Source: Rhodococcus sp. 1163 (GTDB taxonomy: Bacteria > Actinomycetota > Actinomycetes > Mycobacteriales > Mycobacteriaceae). From it: a stretch of DNA of 64,000 bases. Of the stretch, positions 32,962 through 42,884 are shown in pieces. The translations under genes and the position numbers were made by a program. Where the stretch lies: the NCBI RefSeq assembly GCF_002091985.1, contig NZ_MKKX01000020.1, positions 248,001-312,000 of the forward strand, given 5' to 3'. The notes under the pieces were generated by a model. It ran no database searches, was not told the DNA's origin, and saw only the letters and a program-made list of their open reading frames with translations. Position 1 is the first letter of the stretch. Each line of letters opens with the position of its first letter.

Positions 32962-35808
32962 TTGTCCGAGTTGAACCAGGACGACCGGCAGAACACACAT
33001 GCTGCCGGCAAGACACCCGCGCCTACAGGCTCGGACGGTCGAGTACGCGTCATCCGCGAGGGTGTCGCGTCTTATCTGCCCGACATCGACAGCGACGAGA
33101 CCAACGAATGGATCGAATCCTTCGACGGTCTGCTGGAGCGGTCGGGCCCGTCCCGCGCCCGGTACTTGATGCTGCGTTTGCTGGAGCGGGCTGGTGAACG
33201 GCGGGTCGCGCTGCCGTCACTGACGTCGACGGACTACGTCAACACCATTCCTACCGAGAACGAGCCCTGGTTCCCCGGTGACGAAGAGGTCGAACGCCGC
33301 TACCGTGCCTGGATCCGCTGGAACGCCGCGATCATGGTGCACCGCGCGCAGCGCCCCGGCGTCGGCGTGGGCGGGCACATCTCGACGTATGCGTCGTCGG
33401 CAGCGTTGTACGAGGTCGGGTTCAACCACTTTTTCCGTGGCAAGGATCACCCGGGCGGTGGCGACCACATATTCATTCAGGGCCACGCCTCCCCCGGCAT
33501 CTATGCCCGCGCATTCCTCGAAGGACGCATTCCTGCCGAGCGCATGGACGGCTTCCGTCAGGAATACAGCCACAGCGATTCCGGCGGCGGTCTGCCGTCG
33601 TACCCGCACCCGCGCTTGATGCAGGACTTCTGGGAATTCCCGACGGTATCGATGGGCCTCGGGCCCATGAACGCCATCTACCAGGCACGATTCAATCACT
33701 ACCTGGAAGATCGCAAGATCAAGGACACCTCCGACCAGCATGTGTGGGCATTCCTGGGCGACGGCGAGATGGATGAGCCCGAGTCGCGCGGTCTGGCGCA
33801 CGTAGCCGCGACGGAGGGTCTCGACAATCTGACGTTCGTGGTGAACTGCAACTTGCAGCGCCTCGACGGCCCGGTCCGCGGAAACGGGAAGATCATCCAG
33901 GAACTGGAGTCCTTCTTCCGCGGCGCGGGCTGGAATGTCATCAAGGTCGTCTGGGGCCGCGAGTGGGATGCGTTGCTACATGCAGATCGCGACGGCGCGT
34001 TGGTCAACCTGATGAACACCACGCCCGACGGCGATTTTCAGACGTACAAGGCCAACGACGGTGGCTATGTTCGCGACCACTTCTTCGGGCGTGACCCCCG
34101 CACCAAAGAACTGGTCAAGGATTTGACCGACGCCGAGATCTGGAATCTCAAGCGCGGTGGCCACGATTACCGCAAGGTCCACGCGGCGTATGCCGCTGCC
34201 ATGGCACACAAGGGCCAGCCGACGGTCATCCTGGCGCACACGATCAAGGGCTACACGCTCGGCAAGCTCTTCGAGGGCCGCAACGCGACGCACCAGATGA
34301 AGAAGCTCACCCTCGACGATCTCAAGACTTTCCGCGACCTGCAACGTATCCCGATCTCCGACGAGGAGCTCGAGAAGGATCCGTACATGCCGCCGTACTA
34401 CCACCCCGGCAAAGATTCACCGGAGATCGCGTACATGCTCGATCGGCGCAAGACACTCGGCGGATTCGTTCCGGAGCGTCGGGTGAGTCCGGCTCCGCTG
34501 CCACAGCCTGACGACAAGACGTACGCAACGCTGCTCAAGGGCTCCGGCAAGCAGGAAGTCGCCACCACCATGGCACTCGTGCGAGTGATGAAGGAACTGC
34601 TTCGGGACAAGGAGATCGGTCACCGAATCGTGCCGATCATCCCCGACGAGGCCCGCACCTTCGGCATGGATTCGTGGTTCCCGTCGCTGAAGATCTACAA
34701 CCGGAACGGCCAGCTCTACACGTCGGTGGACTCCGAACTCATGCTCGCCTACAAGGAAAGCTCGATCGGACAGATCCTGCACGAGGGCATCAACGAGGCA
34801 GGCTCGACGGCGTCGTTCACCGCCGTCGGAACGTCGTACGCAACGCACGGCGAGGTCATGATCCCGCTGTACATCTTCTACTCGATGTTCGGTTTCCAGC
34901 GGACCGGTGACGGCCTGTGGGCGGCAGCCGATCAGATGGCACGTGGATTCGTCCTCGGTGCCACCGCCGGCCGCACCACGCTGACGGGTGAGGGTCTCCA
35001 GCACGCCGACGGCCATTCGCTGTTGTTGGCGTCGACCAACCCGGCCGCGGTTACCTACGATCCGGCGTTCGGTTACGAGATCGCGCACATCGTCAAGGAC
35101 GGCTTGCGCCGGATGTACGGCGGGACAAAGGGGCCGGACGGTGAGTTGCTGCCAGGCTTCGGCGGGGAGAACATCTTCTACTACATCACCTTGTACAACG
35201 AGCCGTATCAGCATCCGGCGCAGCCCGAGGACCTCGATGTCGACGGGTTGCTCAAGGGCATCTACCTGTTCGAGAAGCCGCAGGAGGGCGACGGGCCGGA
35301 GGCGCAGATCCTCGCGTCGGGTGTCGGAATCGTCGCGGCCCGCAAGGCCCGCGAACTACTCGAATCCGAATGGCACGTCCGCTCGGGTGTCTGGTCGGTC
35401 ACCTCGTGGGGTGAACTGCGCCGAGACGGCGTCGAGTCGGAAAAGGATGCGCTGCGCGATCCAGGGGCCGAGAAGCGGGTTCCGTACATCACTCAGGCCC
35501 TGTCGAGCGCTGCTGGTCCAGTTGTAGCCGCATCGGATTGGATGCGTGCGGTCCCGGACCAGATCCGTCAGTGGGTTCCAGGCGACTACGTCACGCTCGG
35601 GACCGATGGGTTCGGATTCTCCGATACCCGTCCCGCAGCAAGACGGGTGTTCAACGTCGACGCCGAGTCCATCGTCGTCGCAGTGTTGTCTGCGCTGGCG
35701 ACGTCGGGCGAGATCGATCGGTCCAAGGCCGTCGAGGCAGCCGAGAAGTACCGCATCGACGATGTCCTCGCGGCTCCCACGTCGTACACCGACACCGGCT
35801 CCGCGTAG
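32962..35808 (+). CDS. aceE: Pyruvate dehydrogenase E1 component, homodimeric type
   Basis: 948 residues from a TTG start ([16 protein letters not shown]). The homodimeric E1 signatures are clear: [19 protein letters not shown], the thiamine diphosphate motif [10 protein letters not shown] about 30 residues before [14 protein letters not shown], and the C-terminal domain with [23 protein letters not shown]. It decarboxylates pyruvate as part of the dehydrogenase complex feeding acetyl-CoA, here next to the FAS-II and AccD6 genes that consume it. The weak TTG start, with the leader ORF just upstream, suggests translational control. A strong terminator follows. Confidence 0.97.
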   Translation: MSELNQDDRQNTHAAGKTPAPTGSDGRVRVIREGVASYLPDIDSDETNEWIESFDGLLERSGPSRARYLMLRLLERAGERRVALPSLTSTDYVNTIPTENEPWFPGDEEVERRYRAWIRWNAAIMVHRAQRPGVGVGGHISTYASSAALYEVGFNHFFRGKDHPGGGDHIFIQGHASPGIYARAFLEGRIPAERMDGFRQEYSHSDSGGGLPSYPHPRLMQDFWEFPTVSMGLGPMNAIYQARFNHYLEDRKIKDTSDQHVWAFLGDGEMDEPESRGLAHVAATEGLDNLTFVVNCNLQRLDGPVRGNGKIIQELESFFRGAGWNVIKVVWGREWDALLHADRDGALVNLMNTTPDGDFQTYKANDGGYVRDHFFGRDPRTKELVKDLTDAEIWNLKRGGHDYRKVHAAYAAAMAHKGQPTVILAHTIKGYTLGKLFEGRNATHQMKKLTLDDLKTFRDLQRIPISDEELEKDPYMPPYYHPGKDSPEIAYMLDRRKTLGGFVPERRVSPAPLPQPDDKTYATLLKGSGKQEVATTMALVRVMKELLRDKEIGHRIVPIIPDEARTFGMDSWFPSLKIYNRNGQLYTSVDSELMLAYKESSIGQILHEGINEAGSTASFTAVGTSYATHGEVMIPLYIFYSMFGFQRTGDGLWAAADQMARGFVLGATAGRTTLTGEGLQHADGHSLLLASTNPAAVTYDPAFGYEIAHIVKDGLRRMYGGTKGPDGELLPGFGGENIFYYITLYNEPYQHPAQPEDLDVDGLLKGIYLFEKPQEGDGPEAQILASGVGIVAARKARELLESEWHVRSGVWSVTSWGELRRDGVESEKDALRDPGAEKRVPYITQALSSAAGPVVAASDWMRAVPDQIRQWVPGDYVTLGTDGFGFSDTRPAARRVFNVDAESIVVAVLSALATSGEIDRSKAVEAAEKYRIDDVLAAPTSYTDTGSA

Positions 35809-35822
35809 CTCGCGGAGTCCGG

Positions 35823-35872
35823 TACGCCCGCCTGCTCGTGTCCATGTCCTCGGACGCGAGCAGGCGGGCGTA
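35823..35872 (+). terminator. Strong terminator after aceE
   Basis: A perfect 16-bp stem (TACGCCCGCCTGCTCG at 35823-35838 with its complement at 35857-35872) has an 18-base loop and is followed by GGTTTTG. It begins 14 bases after the aceE stop and ends 10 bases before the next gene's ATG. Confidence 0.85.
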
Positions 35873-35882
35873 GGTTTTGCCT

Positions 35883-37298
35883 ATGGTCCACGACAAGAGC
35901 GCAGCCCGCGGAGTGACCGCGGGGCACGACAGCGCAGACTTCGAAGTGACCGAAAAACACGAGAGCGCACCGAAGACCGGGACGCATCACCAGGACGACC
36001 AGGACGGCCACATCACCGACAACGAGGTACATCTACCGGTGAAGGCAATCACGCCCTCCAGAGCGAAGCGCGACCCCCTTCCCGACGCTCTTCTTCGGCG
36101 CGTGAAGCAGTTCTCGGGTCGCCTGTCCACTGAAGCTGTGACGACGATGCAGGATCAGTTGCCGTTCTTCGGCGGCCTGGATGCGGCGCAGCGGGCGAGC
36201 GTGCAGTTGCTGATTCAGACGGCGGTGGACAACTTTCTTGAGTGGCTGAAGAATCCGCAGAGCGATATTCGTTTCAGCCTCGATGCTTTCCAGGTCATTC
36301 CTCAGGATTTGGCGCGGCGGTTGACTCTTCGCCAGACGGTCGACATGGTCCGGGTCGCCATGGAGTTCTTCGAACAGTGGCTTCCGGCTCTTGCGCGCAA
36401 TGATCAGCAATTGGTTGCTCTGACCGAGGCGGTGTTGCGGTACGGCCGTGAGCTGGGTTTCGCGGCGGCGTCGGTGTATGCCAGTGCGGCGGAGTCGAGG
36501 GGTGCGTGGGATACCCGCCTGGAGGCTCTCGTCGTCGATGCGGTCGTTCGCGGGGATACGGGGTCCGACATGCTTTCGCGAGCTGCCACGTTGAACTGGG
36601 ATGCCACTGCGCCTGCGACAGTTCTGGTCGGCACTCCACCCGAGGATCAGGGTGTATCCGTGGTCAGCACGGTGCACATGGTTGCGCAGAAGCACAATCG
36701 CGCAGCTCTCGCGGTCGTGCAGGGGACGCGGCTCGTCATGGTTGTCAGTGGCCAGCTTATCGACAGCGCCGCGAACACTGCATTCCTGACTGACATGTTG
36801 CAGAATTTTTCCGAGGGCCCTGTTGTCATCGGTCCGACGACTCGCACGTTGGGCGCTGCCCATTCGAGTGCGGTGGAAGCGTTCGCGGGCATGCAGGCGG
36901 TTGCGGGATGGCGCGGTGCCCCTCGGCCCGTTCACGCTGGAGAGCTGCTACCAGAGCGTGCGTTGCTCGGCGACTCGGCGGCCATCGCGACGCTCAACGA
37001 GCACTTGGTCGCACCTTTGGCTGCGGCCGGTTCTGGCTTGGCGGACACCCTCGACGCATACCTCGATTGTGGTGGCGCCGTCGAGACCTGTGCGCGACAG
37101 CTGTTTGTTCATCCAAATACTGTCCGGTATCGGCTGAAGCGAATAGCCGAAGTTACGGGACGGGACCCGACGCAATCGCGTGATGCGTACGTGCTTCGTG
37201 TTGCGGCAACGGTAGGTCGACTGGCTCGAACTCATCACGAACCGCAGTATCCTGTCCCACAGACCACACACGTAACATTCGGTGAGGTAGTTACGTAA
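35883..37298 (+). CDS. PucR/CdaR-type regulator, FasR-like activator of fatty acid synthesis
   Basis: 471 residues. A disordered, charged N-terminus (about 1-55) is followed by a helical domain and a GGDEF-like/PucR central region. The C-terminal PucR helix-turn-helix is DTLDAYLDCGGAVETCARQLFVHPNTVRYRLKRIAEVTGRDP. The gene lies before fabD-acpM-kasA-accD6. Streptomyces FasR, at the same position, activates the fab operon, and the mycobacterial counterpart is Rv2242. The start is uncertain: ATG 35883 (or TTG 35877) lies directly behind the aceE terminator with no visible ribosome-binding site. Confidence 0.85.
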   Translation: MVHDKSAARGVTAGHDSADFEVTEKHESAPKTGTHHQDDQDGHITDNEVHLPVKAITPSRAKRDPLPDALLRRVKQFSGRLSTEAVTTMQDQLPFFGGLDAAQRASVQLLIQTAVDNFLEWLKNPQSDIRFSLDAFQVIPQDLARRLTLRQTVDMVRVAMEFFEQWLPALARNDQQLVALTEAVLRYGRELGFAAASVYASAAESRGAWDTRLEALVVDAVVRGDTGSDMLSRAATLNWDATAPATVLVGTPPEDQGVSVVSTVHMVAQKHNRAALAVVQGTRLVMVVSGQLIDSAANTAFLTDMLQNFSEGPVVIGPTTRTLGAAHSSAVEAFAGMQAVAGWRGAPRPVHAGELLPERALLGDSAAIATLNEHLVAPLAAAGSGLADTLDAYLDCGGAVETCARQLFVHPNTVRYRLKRIAEVTGRDPTQSRDAYVLRVAATVGRLARTHHEPQYPVPQTTHVTFGEVVT

Positions 37299-37299
37299 C
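37290..37299. promoter_or_regulatory. Perfect 10-bp palindrome before fabD
   Basis: GTTACGTAAC overlaps the regulator's stop codon, in the 127-base stretch leading to fabD. Further GTA/TAC-rich sequence follows (AGTAGTACGTG). It is a plausible operator for the FasR-like protein, but no consensus was available to compare. Confidence 0.35.
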
Positions 37300-37425
37300 G
37301 TAGTAGTACGTGCCGGCGATGCGAACACTCCACAAGGCAATTTGTTGGATCCCCACAAATTGAGTGCCGAGAGTTCATCGAGAGCGACATCTCCCAAACA
37401 GGCCTTCACAGTGTTCTCTTAACGA

Positions 37426-38325
37426 GTGATTGCGTTGCTTGCGCCCGGACAGGGCTCCCAGACACCCGGCATGCTCGTGCCGTGGCTCGAACTACCCGGT
37501 GCCGCGGACCGTGTTGCTTTATGGTCCAAGGCATCCGGACTCGACCTTGCTCGGCTGGGCACCACAGCTACAGCGGAGGAAATCACCGACACGTCGGTGA
37601 CACAGCCACTCGTCGTCGCTGCCGCGCTCCTCGCCTTCGAGGAGATAGCCAGCCAGGGATTGCTGCAAGATGACGCGATCATCGCCGGCCATTCGGTCGG
37701 CGAACTCGCGGGCGCAGCGATAGCCGGGGTGATTTCGGCCGACGAGGCCGTCACACTGGCGGCCGTGCGCGGCGCTGAGATGGCCAAAGCCTGTGCACTC
37801 GAACCGACTGGGATGTCTGCGGTGCTCGGCGGCGCCGAGTCCGAGGTTCTGGCTCGTCTCGAAGAACTCGGTCTCGAACCAGCCAATGTCAACGCCGCCG
37901 GACAGATCGTGGCGGCCGGGTTGCTGACAGCGTTGGCCGAACTCGCCGCCAACCCCCCGGAGAAGGCCCGCGTTCGCGCATTGCCTGTCGCCGGCGCTTT
38001 CCACACCCGCTTCATGGCACCGGCACAGGACGCGGTCGCGACGGCGGCAGCAGCGATCACGCCTTCGCAACCAACGCGGACTCTGCTCTCGAACTCCGAC
38101 GGCAAAGCAGTCACCTCGGGCGCGGATGCGCTGACCAAGCTCGCCGCCCAGGTCACCAAACCTGTTCGATGGGATCTGTGCACTGCGACTTTGAAAGATC
38201 TCGCGGTGTCGTCCGTCGTCGAACTACCACCGTCAGGCGCCCTCGTCGGAATTGCCAAGCGCGAGATGCGCGGTATTCCGAACCTCGGATTGAAGAAGCC
38301 CGAGGATATTGCGGCACTGGCCTAG
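37426..38325 (+). CDS. fabD: Malonyl-CoA:ACP transacylase
   Basis: 299 residues from a GTG. The N-terminal LLAPGQGSQTPGML, the nucleophile GHSVGELAGAA (Ser near 90), the conserved Arg in VRGAEMAKAC and the catalytic His in AGAFHTRFM identify FabD. It loads malonate onto AcpM for FAS-II elongation, which in this lineage makes meromycolate chains. It is separated from acpM by 169 bases that hold a weak hairpin (CCCGTA/TACGGG at 38341-38362), so acpM may also have its own promoter. Confidence 0.96.
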   Translation: MIALLAPGQGSQTPGMLVPWLELPGAADRVALWSKASGLDLARLGTTATAEEITDTSVTQPLVVAAALLAFEEIASQGLLQDDAIIAGHSVGELAGAAIAGVISADEAVTLAAVRGAEMAKACALEPTGMSAVLGGAESEVLARLEELGLEPANVNAAGQIVAAGLLTALAELAANPPEKARVRALPVAGAFHTRFMAPAQDAVATAAAAITPSQPTRTLLSNSDGKAVTSGADALTKLAAQVTKPVRWDLCTATLKDLAVSSVVELPPSGALVGIAKREMRGIPNLGLKKPEDIAALA

Positions 38326-38494
38326 CTCGACAAAAGACCTCCCGTAGCTGATTCGTTACGGGTTCAGGGTGCGCTCTCGTAAGAGATGCGCGCGTGGCGT
38401 GTAGATACACAGCACGCCGCAGAATACGCAGGATCAGCATCGAACTTCGGCGCATCGATTCACGGTGCACCGACACAATGAAGGGAGCCACGCA

Positions 38495-38797
38495 GTGGCC
38501 AGCCAGGAAGACCTCATCGCCGGACTTGCAGAGATCATCGAGGAGGTCACGGGTATCGAACCCTCCGAGGTGACCATCGACAAGTCCTTCGTGGACGACC
38601 TCGATATCGACTCGCTGTCGATGGTCGAGATCGCCGTTCAGACCGAAGACAAGTACGGCGTGAAGATCCCCGACGAAGACCTCGCAAGCCTGCGCACCGT
38701 CGGTGACGCAGTTGCGTACATCCAGAAGCTCGAAGCAGAGAACCCCGACGCTGCCGAAGCAATCAAGGCCAAGCTCGACGACTCCGCGAGCGAGTGA
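38495..38797 (+). CDS. acpM: Meromycolate-extension acyl carrier protein
   Basis: 100 residues from a GTG ([20 protein letters not shown]), preceded by AAGGGAG. The phosphopantetheine attachment serine is in [12 protein letters not shown] (Ser40). A C-terminal extension (about residues 78-100, acidic/basic helix) goes beyond ordinary ACPs, as in mycobacterial AcpM, although shorter. It carries the growing chain between FabD and KasA. The stop is 8 bases from the kasA ATG. Confidence 0.95.
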   Translation: MASQEDLIAGLAEIIEEVTGIEPSEVTIDKSFVDDLDIDSLSMVEIAVQTEDKYGVKIPDEDLASLRTVGDAVAYIQKLEAENPDAAEAIKAKLDDSASE

Positions 38798-38805
38798 GAG
38801 AAACC

Positions 38806-40056
38806 ATGACCAACCCATCCACAGCCAATGGACGCTTCCCGAATGTCGTCGTCACCAGCCTCGCTGCGACCACGTCCATCGCGGGCGATGTCGACGCGAC
38901 GTGGAAGGGTCTGCTGAACGGCGAGAGCGGCATTGGCGTACTCGAAGATGACTTCATCGCCGAGTACGACCTCCCCGTTCGAATCGGCGGACACCTCGCG
39001 GTCAGTCCGTCGAGCCTGCTCACGCGAGTGGAGATGCGGCGACTGAGCTATGTGGAGCAGCTTTCCACTGTGCTCGGCCGCGAGGTATGGAAGAACGCTG
39101 GCAGCCCCGAGGTGGATCCGCTCCGCCTCGCCGTCTCCATCGGCACCGGTCTCGGCGGTGGTGACTCGCTCATCGATGCCGTCGACAAGCTCAAGACCGG
39201 TGGGTACCGCAAGGTCTCTCCACTCGCAGTTCAGATGGTCATGCCGAACGGCCCCGCAGCGGTGGTCGGTTTGGAACTCAAGGCACAGGCCGGAGTCATC
39301 ACTCCGGTATCTGCGTGCTCTTCAGGGTCGGAAGCCATCGCTCACGCGTGGCGAATGATCGTGATGGGCGACGCCGACATGGTTGTCACCGGTGGCGTCG
39401 AGGGATTCATCGACGCGGTGCCGATCGCGAGTTTCTCGATGATGCGCGCGATGAGCACCAACAACGACAATCCGAAGGGTGCGTCGCGGCCGTTCGACAA
39501 AGACCGGGATGGGTTCGTGTTCGGCGAGGCCGGTGCGCTCATGGTCATCGAGACCGAAGAGCACGCCAAAGCGCGTGGAGCCACGATCCATGCACGTCTT
39601 CTCGGCGCCGGTATCACCTCGGACGGATTCCACCTCGTGGCACCCGATCCCGAAGGAACCGGAGCGGCTCGGGCGATGACCCGGGCGATCGAAACAGCAG
39701 GACTGCAGAAGTCCGACATCACGCACGTGAATGCACACGCGACGGCAACACCGATCGGTGACACCGCCGAAGCGCTTGCAATCAACAAGGCGGTCGGTAA
39801 CCATGCAGCGGTTTATGCACCGAAGTCCGCACTGGGACACTCGATCGGCGCCGTCGGCGCACTCGAGTCGGTGCTGACGGTGCTGGCAGTGCGCGAGGGA
39901 ATCATTCCTCCCACACTGAATTTGGATAATCAGGATCCGAAGATCGATCTCGATGTCGTCAAGGGCGAGCCCCGCGTCGGACAGATCGACTACGCGATCA
40001 ACAACTCGTTCGGATTCGGTGGGCACAACGTCGCGCTCGCCTTCGGTCGAGCTTGA
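38806..40056 (+). CDS. kasA: 3-oxoacyl-ACP synthase, KasA type
   Basis: 416 residues beginning [19 protein letters not shown], very like mycobacterial KasA. Catalytic Cys-His-His are in [27 protein letters not shown] and [12 protein letters not shown]. It condenses malonyl-AcpM with acyl chains in FAS-II. The second histidine motif has Ala where mycobacteria have Gly (NAHA versus NAHG). A GTG four codons upstream overlaps the acpM stop, but the ATG matches the family. No kasB follows; accD6 comes next. Confidence 0.96.
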   Translation: MTNPSTANGRFPNVVVTSLAATTSIAGDVDATWKGLLNGESGIGVLEDDFIAEYDLPVRIGGHLAVSPSSLLTRVEMRRLSYVEQLSTVLGREVWKNAGSPEVDPLRLAVSIGTGLGGGDSLIDAVDKLKTGGYRKVSPLAVQMVMPNGPAAVVGLELKAQAGVITPVSACSSGSEAIAHAWRMIVMGDADMVVTGGVEGFIDAVPIASFSMMRAMSTNNDNPKGASRPFDKDRDGFVFGEAGALMVIETEEHAKARGATIHARLLGAGITSDGFHLVAPDPEGTGAARAMTRAIETAGLQKSDITHVNAHATATPIGDTAEALAINKAVGNHAAVYAPKSALGHSIGAVGALESVLTVLAVREGIIPPTLNLDNQDPKIDLDVVKGEPRVGQIDYAINNSFGFGGHNVALAFGRA

Positions 40057-40101
40057 TCCTGTCCGAGTAGTTCACTCGTGACGATCGAGCTCACACTCGA
40101 A

Positions 40102-40135
40102 CCCCGGGAGGGGTCCTACTCGACCTCTCCCGGGG
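40102..40135. other. GC-rich hairpin between kasA and accD6
   Basis: Arms CCCCGGGAGGGG (40102-40113) and CCTCTCCCGGGG (40124-40135) pair in 11 of 12 positions around a 10-base loop. It lies in the 113-base gap and could weaken read-through or stabilise the transcript end. A further CGCCCGCCCCGGG stretch follows. Confidence 0.5.
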
Positions 40136-40169
40136 ATCGCCCGCCCCGGGCATCAAGAAGGAGAACGCG

Positions 40170-41603
40170 ATGACCATCTTGTCCCCCGCTACTCGGTCCC
40201 ACCACGCGACCGATCCCCGCGATCCGGTCGCGCGGCTCGAGAAGCTCTTCGACGCGGGGACAATGGTTCCGCTCCACGACCGTGACAAATCCGGTCTACT
40301 CGCAGCTTCCGGTGACATCGACGGCGTTCACAGCGTCGCGTACTGCTCCGACGCCACCGTCATGGGTGGCGCAATGGGTGTCGATGGGTGCAAGCACATT
40401 GTCTCGGCCATCGACATCGCACTCGAACGAAATGCTCCCATCGTGGGAATTTGGCATTCCGGCGGAGCCCGACTCGCTGAGGGCGTCGAAGCTCTGCATG
40501 CAGTCGGCCTCGTATTCGAGGCCATGGTTCGCGCCTCCGGGGTTGTCCCCCAGATCTCCGTCGTCCTCGGTTTCGCTGCCGGCGGCGCCGCGTACGGCCC
40601 AGCCCTCACCGACGTCGTCATCATGGCTCCCGAAGGACGTGTATTCGTCACCGGTCCCGATGTCGTACGCAGTGTGACGGGCGAGCAAGTGGACATGGTG
40701 TCTCTCGGCGGACCGGATACGCACCACAAGAAGTCCGGCGTCTGCCACATCGTCGCGGACGACGAGCTCGACGCCCTCACGCGCGCACGTCGACTGGTCT
40801 CCATGTTCAGCGAGCAGGGCGCATTCGACATCGCCGCCGCTGAACATGGTGACACCGACCTCAAAGCACTACTGCCCGAGTCGAATCGGCGCGCCTACGA
40901 CGTACATCCCGTCATCGACGAGCTTCTCGACAATGTCGAGGGCGAGTCGACGTTCGAGGAATTCCAGGGCGGCTGGGCTCGTAGCATCGTCATCGGTCTC
41001 GGTCGACTCAGTGGCCGGACCGTCGGCGTGATCGCCAACAATCCGATTCGCCTCGGCGGGTGCCTCAACTCCGAAAGCGCCGAGAAGGCAGCACGATTCG
41101 TCCGCCTGTGCGACGCGTTCGGCATCCCGCTCGTGGTTGTCGTCGACGTTCCCGGCTACTTGCCGGGCGTCAGCATGGAGTGGGAGGGCGTCGTCCGTCG
41201 TGGCGCAAAGCTCCTGCACGCATTCGCCGAAGCCAAGGTTCCGCGAGTCACCCTGGTGACTCGCAAGATCTACGGCGGTGCGTACATCGCGATGAACGCG
41301 CGGGCCCTCGGCGCTACCGCGGTCTACGCCTGGCCTGGTTCCGAGGTCGCTGTCATGGGCGCCAAGGCTGCGGTTGGGATTCTGCACAAGAAGGCGTTGG
41401 CAGTTGCGCCGGAAGAAGAGCGCGAGGCGCTACACGACCGACTGACAGTGGAGCACGAAACCATCGCCGGTGGCGTCGACCGGGCCGTGGCCATCGGCGT
41501 CGTCGACGCGGTCATCGAGCCTGCCCTCACGCGTTCGACCATCGCAAAGGCATTGGCCGCTGCGCCTGCAGCGCGTGGCAACCACAAGAACATCCCGCTG
41601 TAA
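40170..41603 (+). CDS. accD6: Acetyl/propionyl-CoA carboxylase beta subunit AccD6
   Basis: 477 residues, carboxyltransferase fold. Both crotonase-like halves are visible: oxyanion-forming GGA in WHSGGARLAEGVE and SLGGPDTHHKKSGVCH in the first, and NNPIRLGGCLNSESAEKAARFVRLC, VVDVPGYLPGVSMEWEGVVRRGAK and KIYGGAYIAMNAR in the second. It supplies malonyl-CoA for FAS-II with a biotin-bearing alpha subunit encoded elsewhere. AGAAGGAGAACGCG precedes the ATG. The gene ends the cluster and is followed by a strong terminator. Confidence 0.96.
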   Translation: MTILSPATRSHHATDPRDPVARLEKLFDAGTMVPLHDRDKSGLLAASGDIDGVHSVAYCSDATVMGGAMGVDGCKHIVSAIDIALERNAPIVGIWHSGGARLAEGVEALHAVGLVFEAMVRASGVVPQISVVLGFAAGGAAYGPALTDVVIMAPEGRVFVTGPDVVRSVTGEQVDMVSLGGPDTHHKKSGVCHIVADDELDALTRARRLVSMFSEQGAFDIAAAEHGDTDLKALLPESNRRAYDVHPVIDELLDNVEGESTFEEFQGGWARSIVIGLGRLSGRTVGVIANNPIRLGGCLNSESAEKAARFVRLCDAFGIPLVVVVDVPGYLPGVSMEWEGVVRRGAKLLHAFAEAKVPRVTLVTRKIYGGAYIAMNARALGATAVYAWPGSEVAVMGAKAAVGILHKKALAVAPEEEREALHDRLTVEHETIAGGVDRAVAIGVVDAVIEPALTRSTIAKALAAAPAARGNHKNIPL

Positions 41604-41619
41604 CCGCTTGGAGCGGAAA

Positions 41620-41664
41620 GAAAAGCAGTGCGCTGGTGTCTCGGACACCGGGGCACTGCTTTTC
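41620..41664. terminator. Bidirectional intrinsic terminator after accD6
   Basis: The 12-bp stem GAAAAGCAGTGC (41620-41631) pairs with 41653-41664 and continues inward with GGTGTC/GACACC. A run of A's on one side and T's on the other makes it usable for both the accD6 operon and the convergent cold-shock gene, whose stop is at 41678. Confidence 0.88.
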
Positions 41665-41677
41665 CGGCTACAGAGAG

Positions 41678-42115
41678 TCAGCCTTCGAGCCACTTGTGTG
41701 ACGCGGCGATCCGAATGACGGCCTCGCGCACGTCGAGCACTTGCTCGGCGGTGAGACCGCGGTTCGCCTGTAGGAGAGCTTCGGTCAATTCGGTCGAGAA
41801 GTCGGAACGCGCGAGGACGTCGCATACGACGTCGTCGTACTCGTGCCCGGTCGATGCTGTCGCTACGTGTGCAACTGGGTGCGCTGGTCGATGTTGCACC
41901 GGCGCCGCGGAGTCGACTATCTGGACCTGGCCTGCTTTGAGGCCTCGATCGCCGTGCTCGGCGACATACTCGACCCGAACCCCAGGGGCGAGAAGTCTTT
42001 TGTCGAAGTCGAGGTCGTTGACATGGATGAAGACATCCTCACCGCCCTCGTCGGGCGCAACGAACCCATAACCCTTGAACTCGTCGAAGCGAATTACTTT
42101 ACCTGTCGACAACAT
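41678..42115 (-). CDS. Cold-shock domain protein with C-terminal extension
   Basis: 145 residues. The N-terminal cold-shock domain (about 1-66) is MLSTGKVIRFDEFKGYGFVAPDEGGEDVFIHVNDLD, where the RNP1-like KGYGFV and RNP2-like VFIH are present. An extra 80 residues form a helical domain (DVVCDVLARSDFSTELTEALLQANRGLTAEQVLDVREAVIRIA). Actinobacterial proteins of this two-part form are larger than CspA and probably bind RNA; a role in general RNA chaperoning is inferred. Confidence 0.9.
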   Translation of the reverse strand: MLSTGKVIRFDEFKGYGFVAPDEGGEDVFIHVNDLDFDKRLLAPGVRVEYVAEHGDRGLKAGQVQIVDSAAPVQHRPAHPVAHVATASTGHEYDDVVCDVLARSDFSTELTEALLQANRGLTAEQVLDVREAVIRIAASHKWLEG

Positions 42116-42205
42116 AGAACCACCCCTCGAGAAACCGTCGAACCCGCATGCCTAGCCTGGCACAGTTCCGACCCTACCGAAGGATGAATTCACTGGGAGA
42201 TCCGG

Positions 42206-42718
42206 TCATCCCGCGTTGCGGCTGAGCCAGGTGACCTCGGCCCCCGCTCCACCGGTCCGGTACGGTTCGAGCGCGTGATCCCAGGCGCTGCCCAGGGCGT
42301 GTTCGATCTCGGCCGTAAGGTTTCCCGAATTTCCCTCGATCATCGACTTGAGTCGCATCTCGCCGAGGATCACATCGCCGTTCGCGCTCGTGGAGCCACG
42401 CCAGAGTCCGAGACCTGGCACGTGGGCAAAGCGTTCGCCGTCGACGCCATCGCTGGCGTCCTCGGTGACCTCGAACCTCAGCATCTGCCACGTCCGAAGA
42501 ATGCCTGCTAGCGCAGCTCCCGTACCCACGGGACCGACCCAATCAGTGGCAGCACGAAGCTGACCGCCGCTGGCCGGCTGCGCGGACCACTTGAGGTTCG
42601 CACGGCAGTTCAGCGCGTCGGATAGTGCCCATTCGACGTGCGGGCACAACGCGGCGGGTGAGGCGTGTATGTACACCACACCCGACGTGGCATCTGCGAA
42701 CTGATTCAATGCACGCAT
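42206..42718 (-). CDS. DUF3145 family protein
   Basis: 170 residues. FADATSGVVYIHASPAALCPHVEWALSDAL and RAATDWVGPVGTGAALAGILRTWQMLRFEVTEDAS, with the later GDVILGEMRLKSMIEGN, match the actinobacterial DUF3145 family. The role is unknown. It is transcribed before the cold-shock gene on the same strand. A stop-to-start gap of 90 bases lies between them. Confidence 0.9.
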   Translation of the reverse strand: MRALNQFADATSGVVYIHASPAALCPHVEWALSDALNCRANLKWSAQPASGGQLRAATDWVGPVGTGAALAGILRTWQMLRFEVTEDASDGVDGERFAHVPGLGLWRGSTSANGDVILGEMRLKSMIEGNSGNLTAEIEHALGSAWDHALEPYRTGGAGAEVTWLSRNAG

Positions 42719-42804
42719 TCGATTACTCCTCCAGCTTCGACGAGGGACGTCTTCCCCAACGACCTCTTACACGAACTGGTATGTGAAGCTTTCTCCTGCG
42801 TACA

Positions 42805-42851
42805 TGCACTAGTGTGCCCCGAGTTACCCCTGTTGCGCCAGTGCACTAGTG
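42805..42851. repeat. Two copies of TGCACTAGTG upstream of the DUF3145 gene
   Basis: Identical decamers at 42805-42814 and 42842-42851, each holding the perfect palindrome CACTAGTG, are 37 bases apart. They are 87-133 bases upstream of the DUF3145 start and just beyond the 3' end of the serine hydrolase gene. They could be operator half sites. Confidence 0.4.
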
Positions 42852-42884
42852 ATTCCAGTGATGATCTGGCCGGCGCCGATGGTT

